Source: Streptomyces albogriseolus (GTDB lineage: Bacteria > Actinomycetota > Actinomycetes > Streptomycetales > Streptomycetaceae). Taken from it: DNA of 64,000 bases. Location of the stretch: assembly GCA_014650475.1 (NCBI GenBank), contig BMVA01000011.1, forward strand, positions 62,001-126,000. The letters are read 5' to 3'. The notes under the pieces were generated by a model that was not told the DNA's origin, did no database searches, and worked only from the letters and a program-made list of their open reading frames with translations. Shown piece after piece: positions 1-8,447 of the stretch. The position numbers and the translations under genes were made by a program. Position 1 is the first letter of the stretch, and each line of letters opens with the position of its first letter.

Positions 1-141
1 GTAGAAGAACTCGACCTCGTTGACCGGGTCGACGATCCGCAGCTCCTTGGACTCCCTGCGCTGCTGGTAGCCGGCCTCATGCAGCATCTCCGCCGCAGGT
101 CCTGACAGGGAACCCTTGTTGGGGACGGCGATGCGCAGCAT
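1..141 (-). CDS. hisG: ATP phosphoribosyltransferase, N-terminal part (cut by window edge)
   Basis: This is the first 47 codons of HisG, which joins ATP and PRPP in the first committed step of histidine synthesis. The start [14 protein letters not shown] followed by EMLHEAGY is the typical HisG N-terminus, and the ATG sits at 139-141. The rest lies outside the window. It is the last visible gene of the rib-his run, 45 bases after hisE, which encodes the next enzyme of the pathway. The gap holds no terminator-like hairpin, so read-through from hisE is likely. Confidence 0.9.
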   Translation of the reverse strand, partial: MLRIAVPNKGSLSGPAAEMLHEAGYQQRRESKELRIVDPVNEVEFFY

Positions 142-186
142 GAGGTCGGCTTCCTTTGCGTGGAGGGGTGGGTGGAGCGGGGTTGC

Positions 187-459
187 TTACAGGTGGGCGT
201 AGACGTCGTCGAGGGAGATGCCGCGGGCGACCATCATCACCTGGACGTGGTAGAGCAGCTGCGAGATCTCCTCGGCGGCCGCCTCCTTGCCCTCGTACTC
301 GGCGGCCATCCAGACCTCGGCGGCCTCCTCGACGACCTTCTTGCCGATGGCATGGACGCCCTTGTCCACCAGTTCGGCGGTGCGGGAGGTGGCGGGGTCC
401 CCGTGGGCGGCCTTGTGCTGGAGCTCGGTGAAGAGCTCCTCGAACGTCTTCTTGGACAT
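187..459 (-). CDS. hisE: Phosphoribosyl-ATP pyrophosphatase
   Basis: HisE hydrolyses phosphoribosyl-ATP to phosphoribosyl-AMP, the second step of histidine synthesis. The 90-residue protein has the usual length for a stand-alone HisE and carries the MazG-like EVVEEAAE-type helix ([18 protein letters not shown]) with the acidic metal-binding residues, followed by [14 protein letters not shown]. It lies 34 bases after ribH and 45 bases before hisG on the same strand. Sharing a transcript with riboflavin genes is a known actinobacterial arrangement. Confidence 0.93.
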   Translation of the reverse strand: MSKKTFEELFTELQHKAAHGDPATSRTAELVDKGVHAIGKKVVEEAAEVWMAAEYEGKEAAAEEISQLLYHVQVMMVARGISLDDVYAHL

Positions 460-493
460 GGTGGTCCTTACCCTACGCGGTGACGGGGACTGC

Positions 494-979
494 TCACCGC
501 CAGGGTTCGGACACCGAGCGCAGGCAGGCGGCGGTGGCGACGGCCGCGGTGACCGCCTCGTGTCCCTTGTCCTCGCGGGAGCCGGGCAGTCCGGCGCGGT
601 CGAGGGCCTGCTGTTCGTCGTCGCATGTGAGCAGTCCGAAGCCGACGGGGACGCCGGTGTCGACGGACACCTGGGTGAGCCCCTGGGTGACGCCCTGGCA
701 CACGTAGTCGAAGTGGGGCGTGCCGCCGCGGATGACGACGCCGAGGGCGACGATCGCGTCGTAGCCCCGGCCGGCCAGGACCTTGGCGACGACGGGCAGT
801 TCCCAGCTGCCGGGGACCCTCAGCAGGGTCGGCTCGTCGATGCCCAGGTCGTGCAGGGCGCGCAGGGCGCCGTCCACCAGTCCGTCCATCACCTTCTCGT
901 GCCACTGTGCCGCGATGACGGCGACCCGCAGATCGCCCACGTTGCGTACCGTCAGCTCCGGTGCACCCTTGCCGCTCAC
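494..979 (-). CDS. ribH: 6,7-dimethyl-8-ribityllumazine synthase
   Basis: Lumazine synthase condenses 5-amino-6-ribitylamino-uracil with dihydroxybutanone phosphate, the step before riboflavin synthase. The 161-residue protein starts at GTG 979 ([11 protein letters not shown]) and shows the family blocks RVPGSWELP and [15 protein letters not shown] with the catalytic histidine. A longer reading of the frame upstream has no family similarity and would run into ribBA. It sits 20 bases after ribBA, inside the FMN-riboswitch operon. Confidence 0.95.
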   Translation of the reverse strand: MSGKGAPELTVRNVGDLRVAVIAAQWHEKVMDGLVDGALRALHDLGIDEPTLLRVPGSWELPVVAKVLAGRGYDAIVALGVVIRGGTPHFDYVCQGVTQGLTQVSVDTGVPVGFGLLTCDDEQQALDRAGLPGSREDKGHEAVTAAVATAACLRSVSEPWR

Positions 980-999
980 GTCTCTCCTCGTGGTTCTTG

Positions 1000-2340
1000 T
1001 TACTGGTTGCCGCAGGCGGGCACGGTCGGCGTGTCCAGCCAGGGCAGGTCGTGGCCCATCCGGTCCCGCTTGGTGCGCAGGTAGCGGAGGTTGTGCTCGC
1101 TCGCGGTGACGGGCATCGGCTCGCGCCGGACGACGTCGATGCCGTGGCGGGCGAGCGCGTCGGACTTGTCGGGGTTGTTGGTCATCAGGCGGACGCTGCG
1201 CACGCCGAGGTCGGCGAGGATCTGCGCGCCGGCCGCGTAGTCGCGGGCGTCGGCGGGCAGGCCGAGTTCGAGGTTGGCGTCGAGGGTGTCGCGTCCGCGC
1301 TCCTGCAGTTCGTAGGCGCGCAGCTTGGACATCAGGCCGATGCCGCGCCCCTCGTGGCCGCGCAGGTAGACGACGACGCCCCGGCCCTCGGCCTGGATGC
1401 GGTCCAGGGAGGCGTCGAGCTGGGGGCCGCAGTCGCAGCGCTGGGAGCCGAAGACGTCGCCGGTGAGGCATTCGGAGTGCATGCGGACGAGGACGTCCGC
1501 GCCGTCGCCGAGGTCGCCGTGCACCAGGGCGACGTGCTCGACGCCGTCGACGGTGGAGCGGAAGCCGTACGCGGTGAAGGTGCCGTGGGCGGTGGGGAGC
1601 CGGACCTCGGCCTCGCGGCGGACGGTGGGCTCGCTGCTGCGCCGGTAGGCGATCAGGTCCTCGATGGAGATGATCGACAGGCCGTGCTTGCGGGCGAAGG
1701 GAACCAGCTCGGGCAGCCGCAGCATGCGGCCGTCCTCACCGGCGATCTCCACGATGGCGCCGGCCGGGCGCAGTCCCGCGAGGCGGGCCAGGTCGACGGC
1801 GGCCTCGGTGTGGCCGTCGCGCTCGAGCACGCCGCCGGGGCGGGCGCGCAGCGGGAAGATGTGGCCGGGGCGGACGAAGTCGTCCGGCGCCGCGGTGCCG
1901 CCGGCCAGCAGCCGGAGGGTGGTGGCCCGGTCGGAGGCGGAGATGCCGGTGGTCACGCCGTGGGCGGCGGAGGCGTCGACGGTGACGGTGAACGCGGTCC
2001 GCATGGACTCGGTGTTCTGCGCCACCATCTGCGGGATCTCCAGCCGGTCGAGCTCCTCGCCCGTCATCGGCGCGCAGATCATGCCGCGGCACTCGGTCAT
2101 CATGAAGGCGACGATCTCCTCGGTCGCCTTCTCGGCGGCGACGATCAGGTCGCCCTCGTTCTCCCGGTTCTCGTCGTCGACGACCACCACGGGGCGGCCG
2201 GCGGCGATGTCGGCGATCGCCCGCTCGACGGGGTCGAGTTGGAGGCCGAGGTCCTCGGTGTCGTACAGGATCGGCGGGATCGAGGGGGTGGCGCGCAGCG
2301 CCTCGTTCGGGGCGGTGGCGGGTGACGGGCGGGCAGTCAT
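1000..2340 (-). CDS. ribBA: Bifunctional DHBP synthase / GTP cyclohydrolase II
   Basis: The protein supplies both precursors of riboflavin: dihydroxybutanone phosphate from ribulose 5-phosphate, and the pyrimidine from GTP. It has 446 residues from ATG 2340. The N-terminal DHBP synthase half carries [11 protein letters not shown] and the [15 protein letters not shown] block. The C-terminal cyclohydrolase half carries the zinc motif C-x10-C-x-C ([14 protein letters not shown]) and [10 protein letters not shown]. The start codon overlaps the ribM stop by four bases (ATGA), so the two are probably coupled. Confidence 0.95.
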   Translation of the reverse strand: MTARPSPATAPNEALRATPSIPPILYDTEDLGLQLDPVERAIADIAAGRPVVVVDDENRENEGDLIVAAEKATEEIVAFMMTECRGMICAPMTGEELDRLEIPQMVAQNTESMRTAFTVTVDASAAHGVTTGISASDRATTLRLLAGGTAAPDDFVRPGHIFPLRARPGGVLERDGHTEAAVDLARLAGLRPAGAIVEIAGEDGRMLRLPELVPFARKHGLSIISIEDLIAYRRSSEPTVRREAEVRLPTAHGTFTAYGFRSTVDGVEHVALVHGDLGDGADVLVRMHSECLTGDVFGSQRCDCGPQLDASLDRIQAEGRGVVVYLRGHEGRGIGLMSKLRAYELQERGRDTLDANLELGLPADARDYAAGAQILADLGVRSVRLMTNNPDKSDALARHGIDVVRREPMPVTASEHNLRYLRTKRDRMGHDLPWLDTPTVPACGNQ

Positions 2341-2978
2341 GCCGGCGCTCCTTCCAGTGCGGGCCGCGCGTCGCGGGAGCGCAGCCACCAGTCGCGCATG
2401 CCCCACAGGACGAGTGCGCCGTAGATGACGTAGACGAAGCCGGAGAAGGCGAAGCCGTTGGCGAAGTTCAGCGGGACGCCGACGAGGTCGACGAGCAGCC
2501 AGGCGAACCAGAACTCGACCATGCCGCGGGCCTGGGCGTACATCGCGACGATCGTGCCGACGAAGATGTAGGCGTCCGGCCAGGGGTCCCAGGACAGGGA
2601 CGGGTAGGCGGTGAAGAGTCCGCCGACGGCGAGGGTGCCGAGGGCGGCCCCGGCGAGCAGCACGCCCCGCTCGCGCCACGTGGCGAACCGGACGGCGACG
2701 GAGCCGTCCCGCGCCTGCTGCCGGCCGCGGTTCCACTGCCGGAAGCCCCAGACGGCGACGAGCATGACGACGACCTGCTTGCCGGCGCTGCCGGAGAGGT
2801 GGGCGGTGGCGAACGCCGTGAACAGGATGAGCCCGGAGAGGAACTGGGCGGGCCAGGTCCACAGGGAGCGGCGCCAGCCGAGGGCGAGGCCGATCAGGCC
2901 GATCACGTTGCCGATCATGTCGGCCCACTTGATGTGCTGGCCGAACAGGGTGAAGGCCTCGGAGTTGAGCCAGTTCAC
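2337..2978 (-). CDS. ribM: PnuC/RibM-family riboflavin transporter
   Basis: This 213-residue membrane protein has several hydrophobic segments and the PnuC-family sequence [11 protein letters not shown]. PnuC relatives import vitamins by facilitated diffusion; members inside FMN-riboswitch operons of Actinobacteria (RibM/PnuX) import riboflavin and, in S. davaonensis, roseoflavin. Its place between ribE and ribBA, overlapping both by four bases, points to riboflavin rather than nicotinamide riboside. The substrate is inferred from context, not from residues. Confidence 0.82.
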   Translation of the reverse strand: MNWLNSEAFTLFGQHIKWADMIGNVIGLIGLALGWRRSLWTWPAQFLSGLILFTAFATAHLSGSAGKQVVVMLVAVWGFRQWNRGRQQARDGSVAVRFATWRERGVLLAGAALGTLAVGGLFTAYPSLSWDPWPDAYIFVGTIVAMYAQARGMVEFWFAWLLVDLVGVPLNFANGFAFSGFVYVIYGALVLWGMRDWWLRSRDARPALEGAPA

Positions 2979-3589
2979 CGGGTGGCCCCCTCACCGGCGA
3001 CGCGGTCGCCGAGCATCCGCTCGACGTACTTGGCGATGACGTCCACCTCGAGGTTGACCGGGTCCCCGGGCTTCTTGATGCCGAGGGTGGTCAGGGCGAG
3101 GGTGGTGGGGATGAGGCTGACGGTGAAGTGGTCGCGCCCGGCGTCGACGACGGTGAGGCTGATGCCGTCGACGGTGATGGAGCCCTTCTCCACGACGTAG
3201 CGGCCGAGCTCCGCGGGGAGGGAGATCTTGACGATCTCCCAGTGTTCGGACGGGGTGCGGTCGAGGATCTCGCCGGTGCCGTCGACGTGACCCTGGACGA
3301 TGTGGCCGCCGAGGCGGTCGCCGACGGCGGTGGGCCGCTCGAGGTTGACGCGGGAGCCGACGGCGAGGGCGCCGAGGCTGGAGCGGTTCAGGGTCTCCGC
3401 CATGACGTCGGCGGTGAACTCGTCGCCCTCGTGCTCCACGACGGTGAGGCACACGCCGTTGACGGCGATGGAGTCGCCGTGTTTCGCGCCCTGTGTGACC
3501 ACGGGGCCGCGCAGGCGGAAGCGACAGGCGTCGTCGAGGGTCTCGACGGCGGTGACCTCGCCCAGCTCTTCGACGATTCCGGTGAACAC
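2975..3589 (-). CDS. ribE: Riboflavin synthase alpha chain
   Basis: Riboflavin synthase dismutates two lumazine molecules into riboflavin. The 204-residue protein begins [12 protein letters not shown] at GTG 3589 and has the two tandem lumazine-binding repeats ([13 protein letters not shown] near residue 40 and [13 protein letters not shown] near 140), with [11 protein letters not shown] between. A cctcct block at 3599-3604 is an AGGAGG ribosome binding site on the minus strand and fixes the start. It is the first gene after the FMN riboswitch. The gene is also called ribC in some genomes. Confidence 0.95.
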   Translation of the reverse strand: MFTGIVEELGEVTAVETLDDACRFRLRGPVVTQGAKHGDSIAVNGVCLTVVEHEGDEFTADVMAETLNRSSLGALAVGSRVNLERPTAVGDRLGGHIVQGHVDGTGEILDRTPSEHWEIVKISLPAELGRYVVEKGSITVDGISLTVVDAGRDHFTVSLIPTTLALTTLGIKKPGDPVNLEVDVIAKYVERMLGDRVAGEGATR

Positions 3590-3736
3590 TTCCCGGGTCC
3601 TCCTGCCTCTTCGGGCACGGACTCCGGGGCTGTCGATGACGACAGGATCACGAGCGAGGACACCGGGGGCGACGCCGGACGGGGCCCGCCCGAAAGGGCG
3701 AACCGGTACGGCGGCGCGCATGGATGCCCGCCCGCC
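3590..3736 (-). promoter_or_regulatory. Leader between FMN riboswitch and ribE (expression platform)
   Basis: About 145 bases separate the aptamer from the ribE start. The stretch holds a small perfect hairpin at 3687-3700 (five base pairs, four-base loop) and ends in the AGGAGG ribosome binding site. No terminator with a T-run is visible, so control by hiding the ribosome binding site is more likely than attenuation. That mode is inferred. Confidence 0.45.
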
Positions 3737-3863
3737 GCGCACTGCCTCCCATCCGGACTTTAACCGTCGGTCCAGGAATTTCACCTGGTCAACCGGTCGC
3801 TGGAGGCGACCGGGTCGCGGACTGTAACCGCCGGTTCGGACTTTCACCGACCCCGGAGTGCGC
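3737..3863 (-). promoter_or_regulatory. FMN riboswitch (RFN element)
   Basis: On the minus strand the conserved RFN blocks follow in order: GGTCGGTGAAAGTCC, ACCGGCGGT, TTGACCAGGTG, TTCCTGGACCGACGGT and AAAGTCCGGATGGGAG. The closing P1 stem is a perfect seven-base pair (gcgcact at 3857-3863 with agtgcgc at 3737-3743, read on the minus strand). It lies upstream of ribE-ribM-ribBA-ribH, as expected for FMN feedback control of riboflavin synthesis and uptake. The operon promoter should lie to the right, within 3864-4020, but no convincing hexamers were found. Confidence 0.95.
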
Positions 3864-4022
3864 TGCTACTGGTACAGGCCCAGTGTGCCACGGCCGCGAC
3901 TCGGCCACGCAGGTGAGGTGTGTGGAGTGGGTCACAGCGGGCGACCTAGAAGCAACCGAGGGTCGCACGATGCACAACTGCCGCGAGTGTGCGCCCCCTT
4001 GGCGCCCCCTCCCGCACCCGGC

Positions 4023-4068
4023 GAGTGGTCCATACCTATTGACCGGAGTGGTCTAGTCCTCTTAGGGT
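4023..4068 (+). promoter_or_regulatory. Chitinase-type promoter with paired direct repeats
   Basis: Two imperfect 18-base direct repeats (4023-4040 and 4046-4063) share GAGTGGTC and CCT-N-TT, 14 of 18 positions. Their cores, TGGTCCATACCT and TGGTCTAGTCCT, resemble the 12-base repeats of Streptomyces chitinase promoters (TGGTCCAGACCT) and the DasR site (ACTGGTCTAGACCACT). TTGACC at 4039-4044 and TAGGGT at 4063-4068 form a good -35/-10 pair 18 bases apart and overlap the repeats, as in those promoters. From 4069 to 4278 nothing coding is visible before the dehydrogenase gene. Confidence 0.65.
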
Positions 4069-4278
4069 CCGAGCCATCTCCGCGGAGTGCCGGCCGGACC
4101 AGGGGTCCGTCGCGCTCCCCTCCCCGACCGGCCCGGCGGCGGTGACGACGGCCCTTGCCCGCCGCCGGGCCTCACCACGCGCGCGGATGCGCCCGGCGCC
4201 CGGCCCGGCGAAGCTGGATCCCTTACGGCGCCACCCGCACACCCCCAGGGCGCCGGTGTCCGAAGGGACTCGAGCAGC

Positions 4279-5037
4279 ATGACCACGATCCTGGTGACCG
4301 GCGGTACCGGAACCCTCGGCCGGCCCGTCGTCGAACGGCTGCGGGCGGACGGCCACGAGGTGCGGGTGCTCAGTCGGCACACCCCGCCCTACGCCGTCGA
4401 CCTGCGCGAGGGCGGCAGCGGACTGGACCGGGCCCTCGACGGCATGGGCACGGTGGTGCACTGCGCCACCTCGGCGCGGGGCGGCGACGAACAGGCCGCG
4501 CGGAACCTGATCGCGGCCGCGCGGCGGGCCGGGGTGCAGCACCTGGTCTACATCTCGATCGTCGGCGTGGACCGGGTGCCGTTCCCCTACTACCGCACCA
4601 AGCTGGCGGTGGAGCGGCAGATCGAGGACTCCGGGACGGGCTGGACGGTGCTGCGCGCCACCCAGTTCCACGACCTGCTGTTCCGGTTGTTCCAGGGCCT
4701 GTCGAAGTCGCCGGTGATGCCGCTGCCCGCCCGGGTGAAGGACCAGCCGGTGGAGGTCAGGGAGGTCGCGGAGCGCCTGGCCGGACTGGCGCAGGGCGCG
4801 CCCGCCGGCCGCGCCGACGACCTGGCCGGCCCTGAGATCCGCACGCTCCCCTCCCTGGCCCGCGCGTACCTGGATGCGGCGGGCCGCCGCCGCGCGCTGG
4901 TGAAGGTCCCGCTGCGCGGAGCGGCGTACGAGGCGTTCCGCGCGGGCGGCCACCTCGCCCCGGAACGGGCGGTCGGGACCCGCACGTTCGAGGAGTTCCT
5001 GGCGGAGCGGTTCACCGCGAGGGCGGGGCGCCGGTAG
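4279..5037 (+). CDS. NAD(P)-binding SDR-family oxidoreductase (NmrA-like)
   Basis: This 252-residue protein opens with a Rossmann motif, ILVTGGTGTLGRPVVERL, and keeps a Y-x-x-x-K pair (YYRTK near residue 110), as in extended or atypical short-chain dehydrogenases of the NmrA/NDUFA9-like group. The substrate cannot be told from sequence. The ATG at 4279 follows a weak GAAGGGA at 4262-4268. It stands alone on its strand, about 210 bases after the chitinase-type promoter at 4023-4068 and before a hairpin at 5057-5084. Whether that promoter really drives it is an inference. Confidence 0.8.
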   Translation: MTTILVTGGTGTLGRPVVERLRADGHEVRVLSRHTPPYAVDLREGGSGLDRALDGMGTVVHCATSARGGDEQAARNLIAAARRAGVQHLVYISIVGVDRVPFPYYRTKLAVERQIEDSGTGWTVLRATQFHDLLFRLFQGLSKSPVMPLPARVKDQPVEVREVAERLAGLAQGAPAGRADDLAGPEIRTLPSLARAYLDAAGRRRALVKVPLRGAAYEAFRAGGHLAPERAVGTRTFEEFLAERFTARAGRR

Positions 5038-5056
5038 GGGTACGGACGGCCTCCCG

Positions 5057-5084
5057 CCTCGCCGGGCCGGGCGTCCCGGCGAGG
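5057..5084 (+). terminator. Hairpin after the SDR gene
   Basis: A ten-base perfect stem (cctcgccggg with cccggcgagg) encloses an eight-base loop 20 bases after the SDR stop codon. There is no T-run, which is common for Streptomyces terminators. The rest of the gap to 5311 shows nothing recognisable. Confidence 0.5.
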
Positions 5085-5311
5085 AACCGCCTCGTCCGGC
5101 ACCGGGCAGGCCGCCGCCCGGCCAGGGCCGGCCCGCGCGACCTGCCGCGTCCGGGCCGTCCCGGCATCGAGCGGGGGCAGGCCGCACGCTCGTCCGCCCC
5201 CCACCGAACGGATCGCGGAGAACGCGGCCCGCCGGCAGCCACCCGGCCGAGGGGGCGCCTCGCAGGACGCGACACGCACGCCCCTTCCGGTGTCGCCGGC
5301 GGGCGTCCCGC

Positions 5312-6499
5312 TCAGTGCTCCGGCACGCCGAAGAGTTCGTCCTGGGCGTGGTCGCGGGCCGTGAGGAGGGCGCCGCGGAGGACCGCTCCTCCGCCCAGGG
5401 TGCTGGGGCGCACCTCGACGGGGAGGGGGGACATCGCGGTCAGGCGGTCGTGGACGCGGGACGCCAGTGCCTCGCCGCCCGCCTGGCCGATCTCGCCGCC
5501 CAGGACCACGCACCCGGGGTCCAGCAGCGCGACCACGGAGGCGACGCCGACGGCGACGCGGTCGGCCAGGACGTCGAGGAAACGCGTGTGCGCCGCGCTC
5601 CCGTGCGCGGACACGGCCGCCCGCACCGCACCCGCCGCCTCCGGACCGGCCCCGGGCTCCGGCACGACGCCGCACTCGGCCGCGAGCTGTGCGACCGCCG
5701 CCGCGCCGGCCAGGGAGTGGAAGCCGCCCGCGCAGTCGGTGGCCGAGGGCAGGCCCCGGGTGCCCGGGACGGGGAGGAAGCCGATCTCGCCGGTGCCGCC
5801 CGAGGCGCCCCGGCGCAACGTGCCGTCGAGGATCACCGCGGCGCCGGTGCCGTGGCCCAGCCACAGCAGCACGAAGGTGTCCCGGTCACGGGCGGCCCCG
5901 TCGCGCTGCTCGGCGAGTGCGGCGAGGTTGGTCTCGTTCTCCACGCTGACCCGGGCCTCGGGCAGCCGTTCCTGGAGCACCGCGACCAGGCGCCGGTGCC
6001 ACTGCGGCAGGCCGGTGGAGTCGCGGAGTTCGCCGGTCGCGGGGTCGATCAGGCCGGGCGCGCCGATGCCCACCGTGTGCAGCCGGTCGGCGCCGGCCTC
6101 CTTGGCCGTCCGCTCGACGAGGGCGACGGCCTGCTCGACGGCGGGGCCGGTGCCGGTGTCGTCGGCGATGGGCAGGGACGCCTCGGCCAGCACTCCGCCG
6201 ACGAGGTCGGACACGGCCAGGGCGACGCCCTCGGTGCGCACGTCCAGGGCGGCGAGGTGCGCGCGGCCGGCGACGATCCCGTAGAGCCGGGCGTTGGGGC
6301 CGCGCCGCTGGGCGCGGGCCTCGCCGGCGACCTCGATCAGGCCGGCCGCGGTGAGGCGTTCGACGAGGTCGGCGACGGTGGGCCGGGAGAGTCCGGTGAG
6401 TTCCTTCAACCGCCCGGCGGTGAGCGGGCCCTCCTGCTGGAGCAGGCGCAGGGCGAGCCGGTCGTTGATGGCTCGGGCGGTGCTCGGGGATGCGGCCAT
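5312..6499 (-). CDS. ROK-family transcriptional regulator
   Basis: The 395-residue protein has an N-terminal winged helix-turn-helix (residues 15-70, with LTGLSRPTVADLVERLTAAGLI) and a ROK sugar-kinase-like domain (about 85-385, with VGIGAPGLIDP and GTGAAVILDG). The ROK zinc motif CxCGxxGCxE is absent; the matching stretch reads TDCAGGFHSL. The kinase ATP loop DxGxT is also not kept (DVRTEG), so it is a sensor rather than an enzyme. It is divergent from an MFS transporter gene, the likely target. The inducing sugar is unknown. Confidence 0.88.
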   Translation of the reverse strand: MAASPSTARAINDRLALRLLQQEGPLTAGRLKELTGLSRPTVADLVERLTAAGLIEVAGEARAQRRGPNARLYGIVAGRAHLAALDVRTEGVALAVSDLVGGVLAEASLPIADDTGTGPAVEQAVALVERTAKEAGADRLHTVGIGAPGLIDPATGELRDSTGLPQWHRRLVAVLQERLPEARVSVENETNLAALAEQRDGAARDRDTFVLLWLGHGTGAAVILDGTLRRGASGGTGEIGFLPVPGTRGLPSATDCAGGFHSLAGAAAVAQLAAECGVVPEPGAGPEAAGAVRAAVSAHGSAAHTRFLDVLADRVAVGVASVVALLDPGCVVLGGEIGQAGGEALASRVHDRLTAMSPLPVEVRPSTLGGGAVLRGALLTARDHAQDELFGVPEH

Positions 6500-6565
6500 G
6501 CCGGGATCCTTCCAGATCGGCGGGCCCGGCCGGCGGGCGCCGTGTCCGGGGACGGCCCGTTTCTT

Positions 6566-6582
6566 TCAGGCAGGGTTCCTGA
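6566..6582. promoter_or_regulatory. Inverted repeat between ROK regulator and MFS gene
   Basis: TCAGG at 6566-6570 and CCTGA at 6578-6582 form an inverted repeat with a seven-base spacer, flanked by the AT-rich stretch GATAGTTTAC, unusual in this GC-rich DNA. It lies in the 150-base gap between the divergent ROK and MFS genes and is a candidate operator overlapping their promoters. TAGTTT at 6583-6588 could be a -10 box for the MFS gene. Confidence 0.4.
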
Positions 6583-6649
6583 TAGTTTACGGCGGCGCAC
6601 ACGAAGCGGAGACGCGTACGACAACGGTGGATCAGGGAGGGGCGGGTCG

Positions 6650-7855
6650 ATGAGTGCGGTGGTTCATACGCAACACGAGGTGAGGCGGGCACGGTACGCC
6701 GTGGCCGCGGTGTTCGCCGTGCACGGCGCGGTCACCGGTTCGTTCGCGACCCGGGTCCCCTGGATCCAGGACCACGCGGGGGTCAGCGCGGGCCAGCTGG
6801 GCCTGGCGCTCGCCTTCCCCGCACTGGGCGCGTCCCTGGCGATGCCGCTCGCGGGCGGCATCTCGCACCGCTTCGGCGCCCGCAACGCGCTGCGCGGGCT
6901 GCTCGCCCTGTGGACGCTCGCGCTGGTGCTGCCGGCCCTCGCCCCGAACCTGCTCACCCTGTGTCTTGCCCTGTTCGTCTACGGCGCCACCGCGGGCATG
7001 TCGGACGTGGCGATGAACGCCCTCGGCGTCGAGGTGGAGAACCGGCTCGACCGGTCGATCATGTCCGGCCTGCACGGCATGTGGAGCGTCGGCGCGGTCG
7101 TCGGCTCGGCGGCCGGCACGCTCGCCGCGCACCTGGGCTCGGACGCCCGGCTGCACCACGCGCTGGCGGCCGGCGTGCTGACGGTCGTGGGCTTCGCGGC
7201 CTGCGCCTGGGTGCTCGACCTGCAGCCGGCCGAGGACGAGGAGCCGCCGCCGCGGTTCGCGCTGCCGCCCCGCTCGGCGCTGCTCATCGGCGCGATCGGC
7301 TTCTGCGCGGTGTTCGCCGAGGGGGCGAGCCTGGACTGGTCGGCGGTCTATCTGCGCGACCAGCTGGAGACGTCCGCGGGCCTCGCGGCCGCCTGCACCA
7401 CCGGTTTCACGCTCACCATGGCGGTCGCCCGCATCGCGGGCGACCGGGTGGTGGACCGCTACGGCGCGGTGCGCACGGTCCGCGCGAGCGGCGTGGTCGC
7501 CCTCCTCGGCGGCCTGCTGATCGTCTTCGCCCGTCACCCCGCCATCGCCATGACCGGGTTCGCGCTGATGGGCCTGGGCATCGCGGTGGTGGTCCCGCTG
7601 TGCTTCGCCGCCGCCGGCCGCAGCGGCTCCAACCCGAGCCTGGCCATCGCGGGCGTGGCGACCATCACCTACACCTCGGGGCTGATCGCCCCCAGCGCGA
7701 TCGGCATGCTGGCCCAGGCCACCAGCCTGATGGTGTCGTTCATGCTGGTGACGCTGCTGACGTGCGGCATCGCGGGCTTCGCCGGCGTGCTGCGCGCGGG
7801 CGACCGGGTGAAGGTCACGCGTCCGGACGCAGCAGTCCCCGAGCGGCGCCCCTGA
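6650..7855 (+). CDS. MFS transporter
   Basis: A 401-residue major facilitator protein with about twelve hydrophobic segments. The ATG at 6650 follows a strong GGGAGGGG at 6635-6642. Sequence features include RVPWIQDHAGVSAGQLG in the first loop, RFGARNALRG in the loop after helix 2 and a long cytoplasmic loop near residue 200 (PAEDEEPPPR). The pattern resembles FucP/YbjJ-like exporters of unknown substrate. It is divergent from the ROK regulator, so a sugar or sugar derivative is a reasonable guess. Its last 41 bases overlap the 3' end of the opposite-strand thioesterase gene. Confidence 0.85.
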   Translation: MSAVVHTQHEVRRARYAVAAVFAVHGAVTGSFATRVPWIQDHAGVSAGQLGLALAFPALGASLAMPLAGGISHRFGARNALRGLLALWTLALVLPALAPNLLTLCLALFVYGATAGMSDVAMNALGVEVENRLDRSIMSGLHGMWSVGAVVGSAAGTLAAHLGSDARLHHALAAGVLTVVGFAACAWVLDLQPAEDEEPPPRFALPPRSALLIGAIGFCAVFAEGASLDWSAVYLRDQLETSAGLAAACTTGFTLTMAVARIAGDRVVDRYGAVRTVRASGVVALLGGLLIVFARHPAIAMTGFALMGLGIAVVVPLCFAAAGRSGSNPSLAIAGVATITYTSGLIAPSAIGMLAQATSLMVSFMLVTLLTCGIAGFAGVLRAGDRVKVTRPDAAVPERRP

Positions 7856-8273
7856 ACGCCTCGCTCCAGGGCGCCGGGCGCAGGGTGGTGGCGTCCAGCC
7901 GCACCAGCACCCGGCTGCCCCGGGCGTAGGTCACGGCGCCGTCCGGCGAGCAGAACCGGAAGCCGTAGGTGAGCCCGGTCGTGCCGAGCCGGTCCAGCCA
8001 CAGATGGACGGCGTAGGGGCCGGGCCGCGTCACCGGGGCCTCGTAGGTGAGGCGCAGTTCCTTGACCGCGTTGCAGGCGTCGCCGGCGGCCGCCCAGTCG
8101 CCGTCGAAGGTGACGCCGTTGGCCTGCCACAGCTCGGCCCAGGCGCGCTCGACGAGCAGCGGGTAGCGGGCGTTGTGCAGCAGCCCCAGCGCGTCGAGGT
8201 CGTCGAAGTGGACGGTCACGGGGATCAGCCGGCCGTAGGAGCGGGCGGGCGCGGGCGGGGCTTCGGCGGTCAC
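7815..8273 (-). CDS. Acyl-CoA thioesterase, hotdog fold (4HBT-like)
   Basis: The 152-residue protein has the 4-hydroxybenzoyl-CoA thioesterase-like block HFDDLDALGLLHNARYPLLVERA with the conserved aspartate, typical of YbgC/FcbC-type hotdog enzymes that cleave acyl-CoA. The GTG at 8273 is chosen because an AGGAG lies eight bases ahead; an in-frame ATG at 8315 would add 14 residues but has no such site. The true substrate is unknown. The gene converges on the MFS gene with a 41-base overlap. Confidence 0.82.
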   Translation of the reverse strand: MTAEAPPAPARSYGRLIPVTVHFDDLDALGLLHNARYPLLVERAWAELWQANGVTFDGDWAAAGDACNAVKELRLTYEAPVTRPGPYAVHLWLDRLGTTGLTYGFRFCSPDGAVTYARGSRVLVRLDATTLRPAPWSEAFRGAARGLLRPDA

Positions 8274-8447
8274 GGGCGGTGCTCCTGGGACGTACGGGAT
8301 CGGTGCCGTGTGCATCGATCGACGGCGTGCCCTCATCCTAAGCGGACGCTCAGAAGCGCCCGCGTGCCCGCCCACCTGTGCGAACCACTCCTCTCCGGGC
8401 CGCACAATGGTGCGGACACGCTGGCCGCACGACGAAAGCGACAACCC

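Noticed and set aside
2995..3990. An open frame extending ribE upstream through the FMN riboswitch
   Set aside because: The conserved [10 protein letters not shown] start and AGGAGG at 3599-3604 fix the start at 3589; upstream codons are leader RNA.
3897..4020. Small open frames between the riboswitch and the promoter repeats
   Set aside because: They lack ribosome binding sites, run through the riboswitch and change frame-bias; no protein similarity is seen.
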